From contig JACRMQ010000007.1 in the NCBI GenBank assembly GCA_016214905.1, positions 1,312,774 through 1,376,773 of the forward strand: 64,000 nucleotides of DNA, read 5' to 3'. Position numbers and translations under genes: made by a program. Below, one piece after another: positions 51,404 through 63,800 of this stretch. A model generated the notes under the pieces. That model was not told where the DNA came from. It worked only from the letters and a program-made list of their open reading frames with translations, and ran no database searches. The DNA is from Ignavibacteriales bacterium (lineage in GTDB: Bacteria > Bacteroidota > Ignavibacteria > UBA10030 > SZUA-254). Numbering within the stretch: the stretch's first letter is position 1; every line of letters begins with the position of its first letter.

Positions 51404-53098
51404 ATGAGATTAAGTAAAAATTTTATTCCGACTGTCAAAGAAGTCCCATCAGATGCTCTTATCCCAAGCCACCAACTAATGTTACGAGCCGGTATGATAC
51501 GCTCGTTGAGTGCAGGAGTTTATTCATTCCTCCCATTGGGTTATAAAATCATGAAAAAAGCGATGGAGATAATCCGTGATGAGATGGATGCCATAGGGGG
51601 ACAGGAATTTCATCTACCCGCTCTTAACCCGATAGAGTTATGGGAAGAAACAGGTCGCGTGAAAGCATTTGGCGATACGATGTTTCATATTAAAAATCGA
51701 GCACTGGTTCTCGCTCCAACACACGAGGAAGTTATCTGCTCCATTGCCAAGAATCATCTTAAATCGTACAGAGATTTACCGCAGATTTGGTATCAAATTC
51801 AAATGAAGTTCAGGAATGAGCCGAGACCACGATCGGGTGTAATACGCGGCAGACAATTTATTATGAAAGACTCTTACAGTCTTGATGCGACGTGGGAAGG
51901 ACTCGACCAGAGTTATGATTATCACGCCGAAGCGTATAAAAAAATGTTCACGCGTGCCGGATTGAAATTTTTCATCGTGGGTGCGTCGAGTGGTGCCATG
52001 GGCGGCAGTGCATCGCAAGAGTTTATGGTGGAATCTGAATCGGGTGAAGACACTTGTGCTGTTTGCGATGGATGCGGATATGCCGCCAATATTGAAGTTG
52101 CAGCATCGGCGATGCAAAAAGCACATCGCGATACTGAAAGTAAAACAATGGAGGAAATTTCAACTCCAAACGTCGGCACAATTGATGAGCTTAAAGATTT
52201 TTTAAAAGTCGATGAAAAATATCTTGCAAAATCGCTGGTGTTCATGCAAGATAAAACACCGATACTTGTTTTGATGATGGGGAACGACCAGTTAAACGAA
52301 TCGAAATTATTGAGCGCACTTGGTGCGGATGTACGTCCTTGTCATGCCGATGAATTGAAAGCGCTGACGGGAGCCGATGCCGGTTCTATCGGCCCGATTG
52401 GATTGGAAGGATTTAAAATTATTGTCGATAAAAGATTGCAGGGTGGCAATAACTTAATCAGCGGTGCGAATAAAAATCATTTTCATATCTCGAACATCGA
52501 TTTGAACAGAGATGTGAAAGTTAACGGTTATTTTGATCTCAGGACCGTGAATGCAGGCGAACAATGTGTTAAATGCGGTAAACCTCTGCGTGTTGTGAAT
52601 GCAATTGAACTTGGGCATATTTTTAAATTGGGGACAAAATATTCCGATGCCCTTCACGCATATTATCTTGATGAAAATGGAAAAGAAAAACCAATTATCA
52701 TGGGAAGTTACGGAATTGGAGTGGAGAGGATTGTTGCATGTTTCATCGAACAAAATAACGATCAGCACGGGATAGTCTGGAACAAAGCACTTGCGCCATA
52801 CCATGTTCACCTGATAATGGTTAACTCCAACAATGAAAAAGTTGTCAGCACTGCAGAAAATCTGTATAAGAAGTTGCAGGAATCACTCATCGAAGTTTTG
52901 TTCGATGATCGCGATAATGTGAGTCCGGGATTTAAATTCAAAGATGCCGATCTCATCGGGATTCCTCTCCAGATAATAGTTGGTGAGAAGAATGTATCAT
53001 CGGGCAATGTTGAAGTGAAAATGCGCAGCACGGGTAAACGTGAAATAATCGAAATACCGAAAGTCTGCCATTACGTTGAAAAGTTTTTAGAGTCTTAG
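51404..53098 (+). CDS. proS: Prolyl-tRNA synthetase, bacterial type with editing domain
   Basis: A 564-residue class II synthetase that charges tRNA-Pro. Motif 1 includes RAGMIRSLSAGVYSFLPLG, motif 2 FRNEPRPRSGVIRGRQFIMKDSYS, and motif 3 GSYGIGVERIVACFIEQ. The large insertion between motifs 2 and 3 (about 220-400) is the editing (INS) domain that clears Ala-tRNA-Pro, marking the bacterial long form. The C-terminal anticodon-binding domain is present (HVHLIMVN, EVLFDDRDNVSPGFKFKDADLIGIP). Length matches the family (about 565-575). No strong ribosome site; promoter at 51296 and terminator at 53127 frame a single-gene unit. Confidence 0.97.
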   Translation: MRLSKNFIPTVKEVPSDALIPSHQLMLRAGMIRSLSAGVYSFLPLGYKIMKKAMEIIRDEMDAIGGQEFHLPALNPIELWEETGRVKAFGDTMFHIKNRALVLAPTHEEVICSIAKNHLKSYRDLPQIWYQIQMKFRNEPRPRSGVIRGRQFIMKDSYSLDATWEGLDQSYDYHAEAYKKMFTRAGLKFFIVGASSGAMGGSASQEFMVESESGEDTCAVCDGCGYAANIEVAASAMQKAHRDTESKTMEEISTPNVGTIDELKDFLKVDEKYLAKSLVFMQDKTPILVLMMGNDQLNESKLLSALGADVRPCHADELKALTGADAGSIGPIGLEGFKIIVDKRLQGGNNLISGANKNHFHISNIDLNRDVKVNGYFDLRTVNAGEQCVKCGKPLRVVNAIELGHIFKLGTKYSDALHAYYLDENGKEKPIIMGSYGIGVERIVACFIEQNNDQHGIVWNKALAPYHVHLIMVNSNNEKVVSTAENLYKKLQESLIEVLFDDRDNVSPGFKFKDADLIGIPLQIIVGEKNVSSGNVEVKMRSTGKREIIEIPKVCHYVEKFLES

Positions 53099-53126
53099 TC
53101 CAGAAATTCGCAATATAATCGGGCGG

Positions 53127-53155
53127 AAAAAGCTGGACGCAATTCCGGCTTTTTT
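53127..53155 (+). terminator. Intrinsic terminator after proS
   Basis: AAAAAGCTGGA (53127-53137)/TCCGGCTTTTTT (53144-53155), one G-T pair, 6-nt loop, and a built-in T-run. Confidence 0.85.
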
Positions 53156-53195
53156 CTTGCCGGTAATATTTATTTTATTGTATTTGAAATTGAGC

Positions 53196-56100
53196 ATGTC
53201 TGAATTTATTCATCTTCATAATCATTCCCACTTTAGTTTACTCGACGGTGCCGCGTCTGTTGACGGATTAATCCAGGCTGCCGTTGATAACAAGATGTCT
53301 GCTGTGGCTCTTACAGATCATGGTGTTATGTTCGGAGCAATTGAATTTTACAAAAAAGCTCAGAGAGCAGGAATCAAACCGATTCTTGGGTGCGAAATGT
53401 ATATCGTAACCAAAGGATCAAGGTTCGACAAAGATATCACTTCGATCAAGAATAAACAGGGACAGGGAAGGGGAATTTATTACCACGTAGTTCTGCTGAT
53501 AAAAAATTATGAGGGTTATAAAAATCTGATTCGTTTATGTACGCTTGGTCATACCGAAGGATTTTATTATAAACCGCGAATCGATATCGAGCTTTTGCAG
53601 AAATATTCGAATGGTCTTATAGCATTATCGGCTTGCCCCAATGGTGTGGTGGCTCATCAGTTGGTTCAGGGTAATTATGAAGAAGCGCGGGAAACCACTT
53701 CATTATTCGTTGATATATTTGGGAAAGATTTTTATCTCGAACTGCAGAATCATGGACTTGAAAAAGAGAGACCGATTTTGGAAGGAATGCCGAAACTTGC
53801 GAAAGAATTCAATATAAATCTTGTTGCAACAAACGATGTCCATTACATCAAACCAGAACACGCTCTTGCTCATAATGTTTTGCTGATGATACCCGATGCT
53901 TCACAAACGAACACGACCGATTATCATCAATTGCGTTATCAAACAGATCAGTTATATTTTAAATCGGCAGAAGAAATGTCTCGGACTTTCAAAGATTTCC
54001 CAACCGCGTTATCTTCAACAATTGAGATTGCCGAAAAAATAGAACAATACCGGCTCGAACCCGATAAACCGAGCATGCCCGACTTTCCCGTTCCTCAAGA
54101 CGCGGGGACTAAGAAGCTTGATGAGTATTTGAATCATCTCGCTCAGCGTGGATTGGAGCGAAGGTATAAAGAAATAACTCCCGACATTAAACAACGATTC
54201 GAGCATGAACTTGCTGTTATCAACAAAATGGGATATGCCGGTTACTTTCTTATCACACAAGATTTTATCAATGCGGCACGTGAGATGAGCGTTCTTGTTG
54301 GTCCCGGACGTGGAAGTGCCGCCGGAAGCATCGTATCATATTGTTTGGGAATTACGAATGTCGATCCTTTAAAATACGATTTACTGTTCGAGCGATTTCT
54401 TAATCCAGATCGCGTGAGTATGCCCGACATTGACATTGATTTTTCCGACAGTAAACGTGATCGTGTTATTGAATATGTCAAAAAGAAATATGGCAGTGAG
54501 TCTGTCTCTCAGATTATCACCTTCGGTACACTATCCACACGCGCGGTTCTGAAAGATGTTGGCAGAGTGATCGGGGTTCCGCTTAGTATTGTTGAATCGA
54601 TCACTAAACAAATTCCTGTGATACAGGGAAAAGTAACTCCTCTTGCCGAAGCGTTGGAAACAAATCCCGAGCTAAAATGGATAAAAGAAAGTCCCGATGA
54701 AAAAATTCGTGAGTTGGTAGATATTTCATTAGTGCTCGAAGGATTCAATCGCAATGCGTCTACACACGCCGCCGGAGTTGTGATCGCTCCGGGACCGTTA
54801 ATTGATTATGTGCCGCTGTACAAAACTCCGACGACTGAAATCATGACTCAGTACAACATGATTGATCTTGAAAAAGCCGGACTGCTCAAGATGGATTTCT
54901 TGGGACTTCGTACCTTGACGGTTGTAGAGAACGCTCTACAACTTATCAAAGAAAATCACGGTGTTGAAATCGATTTAGACAATATTCCTGAGAATGATGC
55001 GGATACCTTTGAATTATTCGGTAAAGGACAAACGATAGGCGTTTTCCAATTCGAATCATCGGGGATGCAAGATTGGTTGAGGAAATTGAAACCGACGAGC
55101 ATCAGCGATCTTGTGGCGATGAATGCTTTGTATCGCCCCGGTCCCATGGAAATGATTGGAGATTTTATCCGCAGAAAGCAAGGGGGTAGAATAGATTACT
55201 TGCATCCGGCTTTAGAACCGATACTGAAAGAAACATACGGAATCATAGTTTATCAGGAACAGGTGATACGGATAGCGAGTGAAATAGCAGGATTTACGCT
55301 TGCCAAAGCCGATTTAATGCGCCGCGCGATGGGGAAAAAAGATAAAGATTTGATGACGAAGCAAAAGAAAGAATTTATCGACGGTGCATTGAAAAAAGGA
55401 TTTGCAAAGAAGGTCGGTTCCGATATTTTCGACATGATTGAAAAATTTGCATCATATGGTTTTAATAAATCGCACAGCGTAGCATACAGCGTATTGGCAT
55501 ATCAAACTGCATACATCAAAGCGCATTACCGGCCTGAGTTCATGGCAGCTAATATGTCGGCTGAGATTGGCGATACAGATTATGTTGTTCAATTGATTGA
55601 AGAATGCCGGCGGATGAAGCTTCCCGTTTTACCACCCGATATTAATGAAAGTGGTGTTCAATTCATTGTAACGAAAGATGGAATTCGATTCGGAATGAGC
55701 GCGATAAAAAATGTTGGCGTTCATGCGGTTGAAAATATAATAAGGACTCGTACGGAACATGGACATTTTGATAACATATTCGATTTTTGCCGTCGGGTTG
55801 ATTTACGGTTAGTAAATAAAAAAACTCTTGAAGGTTTGATTCAAGCCGGGGCGTTCGAACGATTGCACAAAAATAGATCATCGGTATTCGACGTAATCGA
55901 GTCTGCAATCCAGTATGGGCAGAATTATAAGGAGCAAGTCGCAAAAGGACAGTCGTCTTTATTCGAGGGCGGTTCTTCCGTGAAGAAGCAGGAACAATAC
56001 CCGGCTCTGCCAAAAATAAACGACTGGGCAGAGAGCGAAAAGCTATCACGTGAAAAGTCTGTACTTGGATTTTATGTTTCGGGACATCCATTAAGAAAAT

Positions 56101-56666
56101 ATGAATTAGACATTCAAGCTTTCACAACAGCACAATTTGGGACGGGTGCCGCTGTTAAGCAGGGTACCACTCTCCGTGTTGCGGGAATTATCTCAGCATT
56201 GAAAAAGAAAGTGGATAAAAAGGGGAACATGATGGCGTTCCTTACGTTGGAAGATTTCAGTGGCAAAGGAGAATGTATTGTCTTCTCGGATGCATATAGA
56301 ACTTATCAGCAGCTATTGATAGAAGATGCTATGATCATGGCGATCGGAACGGGTGAGCAAAACGGAGAGACGATTAGGATATTCATCAAAGACGTTATTC
56401 CGATAGAAAAAGTGAGAGAAAAATTCGCGAAGAGCGTAATAATCTCCATCCGTTTAGATACTACACAGGAGACAGCCATCTCTGAATTAAAATTGTTAGT
56501 TGATAATCATAAGGGAAAATATCCCTGCTACTTTCATGTAATCGATTCAGATGGTGTCAATGCAAAATTATATCAATCCACAACGGCAAACGTGGATATT
56601 TCGAATGAATTCATAATGGGAGTTGAACAATTGCTTGGACCATCTAGTGTAAGAATATCTCAATAA
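53196..56666 (+). CDS. dnaE: DNA polymerase III alpha subunit
   Basis: From the ATG at 53196 it is 1156 residues, the length of E. coli DnaE. An upstream TTG at 53157 lies inside the proS terminator and is unlikely. PHP domain at the N-terminus (EFIHLHNHSHFSLLDGA, ALTDHGVMFGAIEFY); polymerase palm with catalytic Asp411 and Asp413 in MPDIDIDFSD; GPGRGSAAGSIVSYCLGIT; LYRPGPMEMIGDFI; SYGFNKSHSVAYSVLAYQTAYIKAHY; a helix-hairpin-helix and OB fold (about 990-1080; RVAGIISALKKKVDKKGNMMAFLTLED). It replicates the chromosome in the cytoplasm. There is no intein or frame break. It is followed 52 bp later by trxA. Confidence 0.97.
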   Translation: MSEFIHLHNHSHFSLLDGAASVDGLIQAAVDNKMSAVALTDHGVMFGAIEFYKKAQRAGIKPILGCEMYIVTKGSRFDKDITSIKNKQGQGRGIYYHVVLLIKNYEGYKNLIRLCTLGHTEGFYYKPRIDIELLQKYSNGLIALSACPNGVVAHQLVQGNYEEARETTSLFVDIFGKDFYLELQNHGLEKERPILEGMPKLAKEFNINLVATNDVHYIKPEHALAHNVLLMIPDASQTNTTDYHQLRYQTDQLYFKSAEEMSRTFKDFPTALSSTIEIAEKIEQYRLEPDKPSMPDFPVPQDAGTKKLDEYLNHLAQRGLERRYKEITPDIKQRFEHELAVINKMGYAGYFLITQDFINAAREMSVLVGPGRGSAAGSIVSYCLGITNVDPLKYDLLFERFLNPDRVSMPDIDIDFSDSKRDRVIEYVKKKYGSESVSQIITFGTLSTRAVLKDVGRVIGVPLSIVESITKQIPVIQGKVTPLAEALETNPELKWIKESPDEKIRELVDISLVLEGFNRNASTHAAGVVIAPGPLIDYVPLYKTPTTEIMTQYNMIDLEKAGLLKMDFLGLRTLTVVENALQLIKENHGVEIDLDNIPENDADTFELFGKGQTIGVFQFESSGMQDWLRKLKPTSISDLVAMNALYRPGPMEMIGDFIRRKQGGRIDYLHPALEPILKETYGIIVYQEQVIRIASEIAGFTLAKADLMRRAMGKKDKDLMTKQKKEFIDGALKKGFAKKVGSDIFDMIEKFASYGFNKSHSVAYSVLAYQTAYIKAHYRPEFMAANMSAEIGDTDYVVQLIEECRRMKLPVLPPDINESGVQFIVTKDGIRFGMSAIKNVGVHAVENIIRTRTEHGHFDNIFDFCRRVDLRLVNKKTLEGLIQAGAFERLHKNRSSVFDVIESAIQYGQNYKEQVAKGQSSLFEGGSSVKKQEQYPALPKINDWAESEKLSREKSVLGFYVSGHPLRKYELDIQAFTTAQFGTGAAVKQGTTLRVAGIISALKKKVDKKGNMMAFLTLEDFSGKGECIVFSDAYRTYQQLLIEDAMIMAIGTGEQNGETIRIFIKDVIPIEKVREKFAKSVIISIRLDTTQETAISELKLLVDNHKGKYPCYFHVIDSDGVNAKLYQSTTANVDISNEFIMGVEQLLGPSSVRISQ

Positions 56667-56718
56667 AATTTTGTATATTTCCAAAGTTTTACAATAACTA
56701 TTTTATAAGGATTATTAA

Positions 56719-57039
56719 ATGAAACCAATCGAAGTAAATGACACGAATTTTCAAAAAGAAGTTCTCGAAGCTGATAAACCAGTTCTCGTTGATTTCTGGG
56801 CTGTATGGTGCGGCCCTTGCAAAATGATCGCACCGCATATTGATGAACTTGCAAAGACATACGATGGACGATTAAAAGTTACCAAATTAGATGTTGATTC
56901 AAATCCCAAAACCGCGATGCAATTTGGTATACGAAGCATACCAACATTGCTAGTGTTTAAAGGCGGGCAGGTGGCTGAACAAATTATAGGAGCTGTATCC
57001 AAATCTCAACTTGTACAGAAGGTTGAATCTCACTTGTAA
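56719..57039 (+). CDS. trxA: Thioredoxin
   Basis: A 106-residue thioredoxin with active site WCGPCK (Cys31, Cys34), the buried Asp in LVDFWA, cis-Pro in GIRSIPTLLVFKGGQ, and a C-terminal GAVSKSQLVQKVESHL. It is the general disulfide reductant, likely serving the peroxiredoxins and MsrA at 24083-26565. AAGGATTATTAA precedes the ATG. The terminator at 57074 closes the unit. Confidence 0.96.
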   Translation: MKPIEVNDTNFQKEVLEADKPVLVDFWAVWCGPCKMIAPHIDELAKTYDGRLKVTKLDVDSNPKTAMQFGIRSIPTLLVFKGGQVAEQIIGAVSKSQLVQKVESHL

Positions 57040-57073
57040 TATGTTCTGTTAAATATTAATTGATTCAATTACT

Positions 57074-57101
57074 AGGGTTACCACAAGTAACCCTTTTTTT
57101 T
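57074..57101 (+). terminator. Intrinsic terminator after trxA
   Basis: AGGGTTAC (57074-57081)/GTAACCCT (57087-57094), perfect 8-bp stem, loop CACAA, with a T-run to 57101. Confidence 0.95.
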
Positions 57102-57839
57102 ATTATTCGAGTTGACGATAAAATATATAACCTAATATTATGAAATTTGAATTAAGATATTTTGAAATATTCTACTTTATAACTGTTTTTTGAAATTTTG
57201 AACCGAGTGAATTTTCTCGATATCACTTTTTAAAAACGAAAATTGGATTAGATTTGCCAGTTCGAGCAGATGTAATTCTTACTCTCTTTCTTGCCGGATA
57301 AAAGAATTTACATTAATTGGTCGACGATATATATAGTTGAAAATCTAACAATTCAATAATCACGAATATATTTCGATTATATGCATATTTTTTACAGGTT
57401 ATAACGATTTCAGCTCGGCTGGAAGTAAAATTTGATATTTCGGAAAAAAATACAATCGTATGATTACTTTAAAAAATAGTCTTTTCAGCCGAATATTAAA
57501 AAATTTAGTAAAAAATTGTAATTGATGAGTTGTAATATTTGCAACGATCGGCAATATTTACTGCGTGTTTTTTTCTTTTTTACTAAATTGCTTTAATACT
57601 TGATTATTTAGGCACCTACCTGATCCAAAGTTAATGGTATAATGTTTGTAACCTTCCTCTGAGATTGTAAATATTTCTAAAATATAATTGAAAATAGATA
57701 ACAAGGTAAAATGAACCATTTCTGTGAAAAGGGCACTCAAATGAAAACCATTCTTATCTTTTCTGAAAATATCATTCCAAGATTCACGGAAATTATTTCT
57801 AACTCTTCAATGCAACAAAAAAATGCAAGGAATAGAATT
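57102..57839. other. 738-bp AT-rich gene-free region before the giant surface-protein gene
   Basis: No convincing gene. A TTGACG (near 57112) with AT-rich TATATA/TAATAT segments downstream might be a promoter, but the spacing is ambiguous. The giant gene's frame is open back to an ATG at 57741 (and 57810), so its true start could lie inside this stretch. A long untranslated leader is possible. Confidence 0.5.
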
Positions 57840-60800
57840 ATGAATAATAAATTATTTAGAATATTCCGAAAGCACTCTGTATTTGCAATATTATTATTGG
57901 TCACTTTTACATTTGGAGAACAAATCATAGCACAAACCAGTTGGAAGGGTACTGCAAGTAGCTACTGGAGTAATTCGAGTAACTGGACGGCTGGAGTTCC
58001 AACAGCAAGTGTAGATGCCATTATCGGTGATGCGAATTTTACAGGGTCGTACCAACCTTCTATTACTTCATCTTCAAGTTGCAAATCGTTGACTATTGGG
58101 GCTGGATCCAAATCTTCAACACTTACACTTGGTTCACAAAGTAAGAACCTCACCGTTTCTGGATCTGTGACTATTGGTGCTGTCGGCACAATCACTCAAT
58201 CACAATCAAATACCATCACGTTAAGTGGGAACTTCAGTAAATTCGGAACGTATAACGCGACCAACAGTAGTGCCAAAGTTACCTTTTCAGGTATATCGCA
58301 AACAATCAGTGGATCGAGCACAATAGTATTTAAGCGACTAACGATTAACTCCAGTAGTACAACAACTCTTCAGGTCAACTGCACTGTAACAACTTTGACG
58401 GTGAGTGGTGTGCTTAATCCTGGTGAATCAAGCACATACCAAATCACCAGTATTTCGACACTAACTGTTAATTCCACTGGTACTTTACAGGTTAGGGCAA
58501 CTACCTTTACCGGTAACTATTCTGCTTCAACCGTTTCACTTTCTGCTGGTAGTACGGTTGAGTATGCATCTACAACGAGAAATCAGACGGTGAGTAACTC
58601 ATATACATACAGTACATTACGCATCAGCGGTGCAATGACAAAAAGTATAACAGGTAATTTACCTGCATTAAATTCGAGTAGTTCCACTTACGGAAAAATA
58701 TTTGTTGATGGAGGTACATTTGATATCTCTTCATATACGGTAAACCGCGGTACATCCGTTATGGGTGGAAGTTTCTCTGTTGCGAATGGTGCCACTTTTA
58801 AAATTGGTGGGCTGAATAGTTTTCCAATAAACTACTCCACCATTTCTCTTGGAACTTCATCGACTGTTGAATATTCCGGTACCAACCAAACCGTTACCAC
58901 ACTTTCGTATGGTCATTTGACGTTGAGTTCAAGTTCGGGATCGGCGATAAAAACAATGCAAGCCTCGGCAATGGTAATAGCTGGCAACCTGACTTCAAGT
59001 ACAGGAGCAGGCACATCTGTCAGTTTTACTGCAGGCAACTTGCTAACTGTTAATGGTAATATTTCGATTGGTGCTTCAACAACATTTAATGGTGCTACTT
59101 TTACACATACTCTTCTTGGTGATTGGACAAATAATGGCACATTTACCGGCAGTACCAGCAAAGTAGTGTTAATTGGGACTTATCGCACCATTAGCGGTAC
59201 AGGTGTGAATAATTTTTATGATTTAGAAATTGGAGGATCAGGCATAAACGTATCTGGAACAACAAACATATCGGTCGCAGGAAATTTAACAACGGTGGGC
59301 GCCGGCACTTTTACTCATTCAGTTGGTGGTACATTAACAATGTCCGGGACGTCAAAAAAAATCAATGGTTCTGGAATAACCCTTGCAAATCTAATAATAA
59401 CAGGAAGTGTTACAGATTCAACGAGTCTTACCATAAGTGGTAATTTACTGTTGAGCGGGTCGGGATCGTTTAACGCAGTACTCGGAACAATCACGTTGAG
59501 TGGACCTTCAAATATGATGACTAACTCGGGATCGGGTTCGTTTATTCTGAATGCTTTGACAGTTACCGGTAATATTACTACGTCAAGCGATTTTTCTATC
59601 CGTGGCAATTTTGCTGTACCCAGTGGTTCATTTACCGCAACTGCTGGAAGAGTCACATTTATAGGATCAACAACCATATCCGGCACCGTGAACATCTTTA
59701 ATGGTACTCTTAATGGAATATTATTACAACTTGGTGGAAATTCGGTATTAGGATGCGCCGGCGATACTCCGACACTCGTCGCAGGAACGTTTGATCCGAC
59801 TACTTATACTCCAAATACAGTAAATTACAATGGTACTTCAGCGCAAGTTATCGTTCCTGTAACGTATTACAATTTGACTTTTACAAACGGTGGGCTAAAA
59901 AGTACGATAGGTCCGATGACAGTGACGAATCATTTGACAATTAATGCAGGAGCTACATTCAACGCGGGTAGCTACACACACATTGTGCATGGGGATTGGA
60001 TTAATAACGGGACATTTATCTCGAGCACCGGAACTATCGAATTTGCAGGATCGAATGATGAGTATGTTTCCGGATCGAGTAGTACAGCTTTTAACACTTT
60101 AACTCTGAATAAGTCGTTTATGGAATCTAAGGTCATACTTTCGTCATCCGTAAATGTTGCAACATTAAATATGACATCAGGCAAAATATATATTCCGGAT
60201 ACCACAAAATCAATTACAATTACAACTACGCGTACAGGCAATGGTGTAATCGAAGGTACGATCACCCGTACTCATACGTTTATAAATGGGATATTTTATG
60301 CGTTTGAGGGACCCACTAATTTTATTAGATTTACAGGCGGTGGAATAAATCCTACATCGATAACGATAAGAGTTGTCATGCAGGCACCACCGGATTTCGT
60401 ACCTAAAGGTACTTCAGGGCTTGAGATGTATACAATCAGTCAAATAGGTGGTTCCGGATATACGGCGACTCTTTGTCTTTCTTACGAAGCGGAGGCGCTT
60501 AATGGTAATGATCCTGCAATGTTACATTTATATAAATATGTTGCTGGATCTTGGATCGATTGTGGTGAAACATCCAGCGATATCCCTAATCAATGTGTTG
60601 AGTTGTCGGGCGTGACTGATATAATTGGCAGATGGACTTTTATGTCAAGTATTTCCGGTACACTCGAATGGATCGGAGCTTTAAGTAGCGATTGGGATAA
60701 TTCCTATAATTGGTCAGTTGTAAATGGAACCCCATCTATTCCACCTGACAGTGCTACTTATGTGCAACTTGGTTTCAGGGCATGCACAAATCAGCCCACT

Positions 60801-63800
60801 ATTACTTCTGTTGCCAATGCTCGGATAATCAGTTTTGGAGCTGAACAAGGAATAACACTTACATTATCCAGCGGTGGATCTCTTAATATAGAAGGCTCCT
60901 TCGGTTATTCGGGTTCATGGACTTCGGATATCACACACACGATTGTGATCGGCAACCAAACAATGACGATTGGAGGAGACCTAAATCTTGGTCCTACTGT
61001 CAATAATAGACGTATCAATATGACAATCAGTAATGGTTCATTGAGTGTGGATGGGCATATTGACCAAACAACTAATTCAGAAATCACCGTAAATGGAAGT
61101 GGTACAATTTTAATAAAAGGTAATTGGCTAACTTCAGGTTCGGCAACATTCACTTGCGGATCGGGAAGTGTTATATATAATGGAAGTGGAAGTCAAATTG
61201 TTGCGCCATGGACATATTATCATTTAGATATCAGAAAACCGAGCGGGAATGCCACGCTCAGCGCAAACGCTGTAGTAGCAGGAAACTTAGATGTTGATTC
61301 AACGGGGGGATATTTCCAAATAGCAGCAGACACATTGTCAGTTAGCGGTAATGTTACGATTGCTGCGGGTAATACGTTTGACGCAGGTTCAGCAATCATC
61401 AGAGTTGGCGGTAATTGGACAACTAACGGAACTTTTGCTCCGGCTGGAAGCACATTAACTTTTAATGGTTCCGGAACACAAACGTTGACTTCTGGAAATA
61501 TTAATAGATTGATTATAGCGAAATCGTCAGGCACTTTTAGCCCTTCCGGCAATTTAATCACTACTGGAAGCTTTACGATTACATCTGGAACCGTGGATCT
61601 CTCCACTCACACAATAAGCCGAAGTTCTTTCGGAGGAACAGTGAGTATGGGTGCAGGGTCTTTATTAAAAATGGGAACTGGCAGCAACATACCATCGAAT
61701 TTTTCTACATACATTTTTGATTCAACAAGTACACAAGAATTTTATGGTACCGATGCCCAGCCGATTGTTTCCGCTACTTATGGAAATCTGACGCTGACGA
61801 ATGGTAGCACAACGGCAAAAGTACTTAATGGTCATATCGCTGTAAAAGGAAATCTGTTGGTAAATAGTTCTGCATCATTGAATGCCGGTTCGTATAATGC
61901 CACTATTAATGGAAATTGGATCAATAACGGGACTTTTACTCCAGGCACTGGTTCAATTTTACTTAGCGGCTCAAGTAAAACTCTATCATCATCGGGAAAT
62001 CTTGATCTATACAATTTATCCGTTGGAGGCAGTTACACCTTTTCTGCTCCGCAGATGCACATAAGGGGCGACGCAGATGTGATGAGTGGTACGCTGAATG
62101 TCGGAACGACAACAATGATACTCGATGGGAACATTACTCTTTCCGGAACTTTATACACAGATGGGATTATAACGGTATCTGGTACGCGAGCACAAACTAT
62201 TCAGATTTCATCACCTATAGTTGGTACCGTAAATAATGTATTAAATTTTAATGGAACCGTGCGGCCATCGCTAAATACTAATGCAGCGCCAACATTTGGC
62301 ACTGTTAATATAAATAATACCGGTGGTATTGTTGCCAGTGCTAATTGGTCGGTTTATGGACCGCTAACAATTGCGGCGGCTTCGTCTTTCGATGGTGGGT
62401 ATCTGACACATACATTCTATAGAAGTGTAAATAATCAAGGTATTCTGACGAGTGAAGGGAATTTGAATTTTCTTCCCATGTCTACATCTATTATTCGTCT
62501 AAGTGGAGTAGCATTTAACAGTAGGGGAAGAGTAACCTTTGGTGGAACCGGCAGCACTACAATTGTTGGTACTGCGCCAATTTTTCAAAATGTTAACATC
62601 CTGAATACCAATGCTGTTGGAATTACGCTACCGTCAGGTTGGACTATAGTGGGTGATCTCTCTATTGGCAGTGGTGCTACATTCCATGCCGGAACGGGCA
62701 TTATAGATTCCATTGCGGGATCATTGACTTGCGATGGAATCTTTGATGGCGGCACTTCCACGATAGTTATGAGCAACGCAACCTTAGGAGAGATTGGTGG
62801 TGGAGGGACTATCAATTTTTATAACGTTAAAATTGCTGGAACCATCACTGCTATGTCTGATTTTAATGTCGGCGGCAGTTTCACTTATGACGGTATATTC
62901 GATGGGTCGGCTGTAGATGTATATTTCACTGGCAATACTCCTTCTACCATTACTGGAACACAGGCAACACCTTCATTCCCGTCATTGATAAATATGAAAT
63001 CCAATGCTACAACAACGCTTGGTATGAATCTCGTTGACATTATTTCATTGATCGATTCTACCGGAACGTTAAACCTTTCGACGTATACACTTACGCAGGA
63101 TGCTGGTGGTGGAATTTTATCGATTGATGCTGGTGCGACTTTGCAAATTGGTGGTACAAATTCTATGCCGACATTTAATACATACGATCTTCATTCATTG
63201 AGTACAGTCGAATACAATGGCTCTGGTGCACAAACAGTCAGCACAATGACATATGGAGGGCTCAAGATTAATAATACAAATGGTGTTACTCTTGCCGGAA
63301 GTACGACGGTCAATGGTACGTTAACATTTGCATCTGGTAAAATTACAACTGGTGCTAACAATCTCATCATAGGATCATCTGGATCCGTTAGTGGTGCAAG
63401 TGTAGGAAAATATGTGTACGGCAATTTACAAAAATTATTTTCACCCGGGGCACAATCATTTACATTCGATGTAGGTGATGCAACTAATTATACACCGGCT
63501 GCTATATCATTTGCTAATGTATCTACACCTGGCAATGTAACGGCTAAAACAACATCGGGTGATCATTTGAATATTTCAACATCGGGAATTAATTCATCAA
63601 AGAGTGTCAATAGGTATTGGACACTGACGGCGGGCGGAGGATTGACCTATTCAATGTATGATGCAGCATTCACATTTATTAATCCGGGTGATATCGATGT
63701 TGGTTCAACTCCCGGAAATTATACTGTTAAGAGATATAATGGCTCAAGTTGGTCATCACCAACGATCGGCACAAGGACATCAACAACGACAGGAGTTACC

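Noticed and set aside
57741..57839. Starting the giant protein at ATG 57741 or 57810
   Set aside because: These starts would put 33 or 10 extra residues before the hydrophobic signal; 57840 has the better ribosome site. The alternatives remain possible.
58913..63424. Several antisense open frames of 60-128 codons opposite the giant surface protein
   Set aside because: They show no family motif or ribosome site, and the plus frame is coherent across the whole region. Their openness follows from Ser/Thr/Gly-rich codon use.
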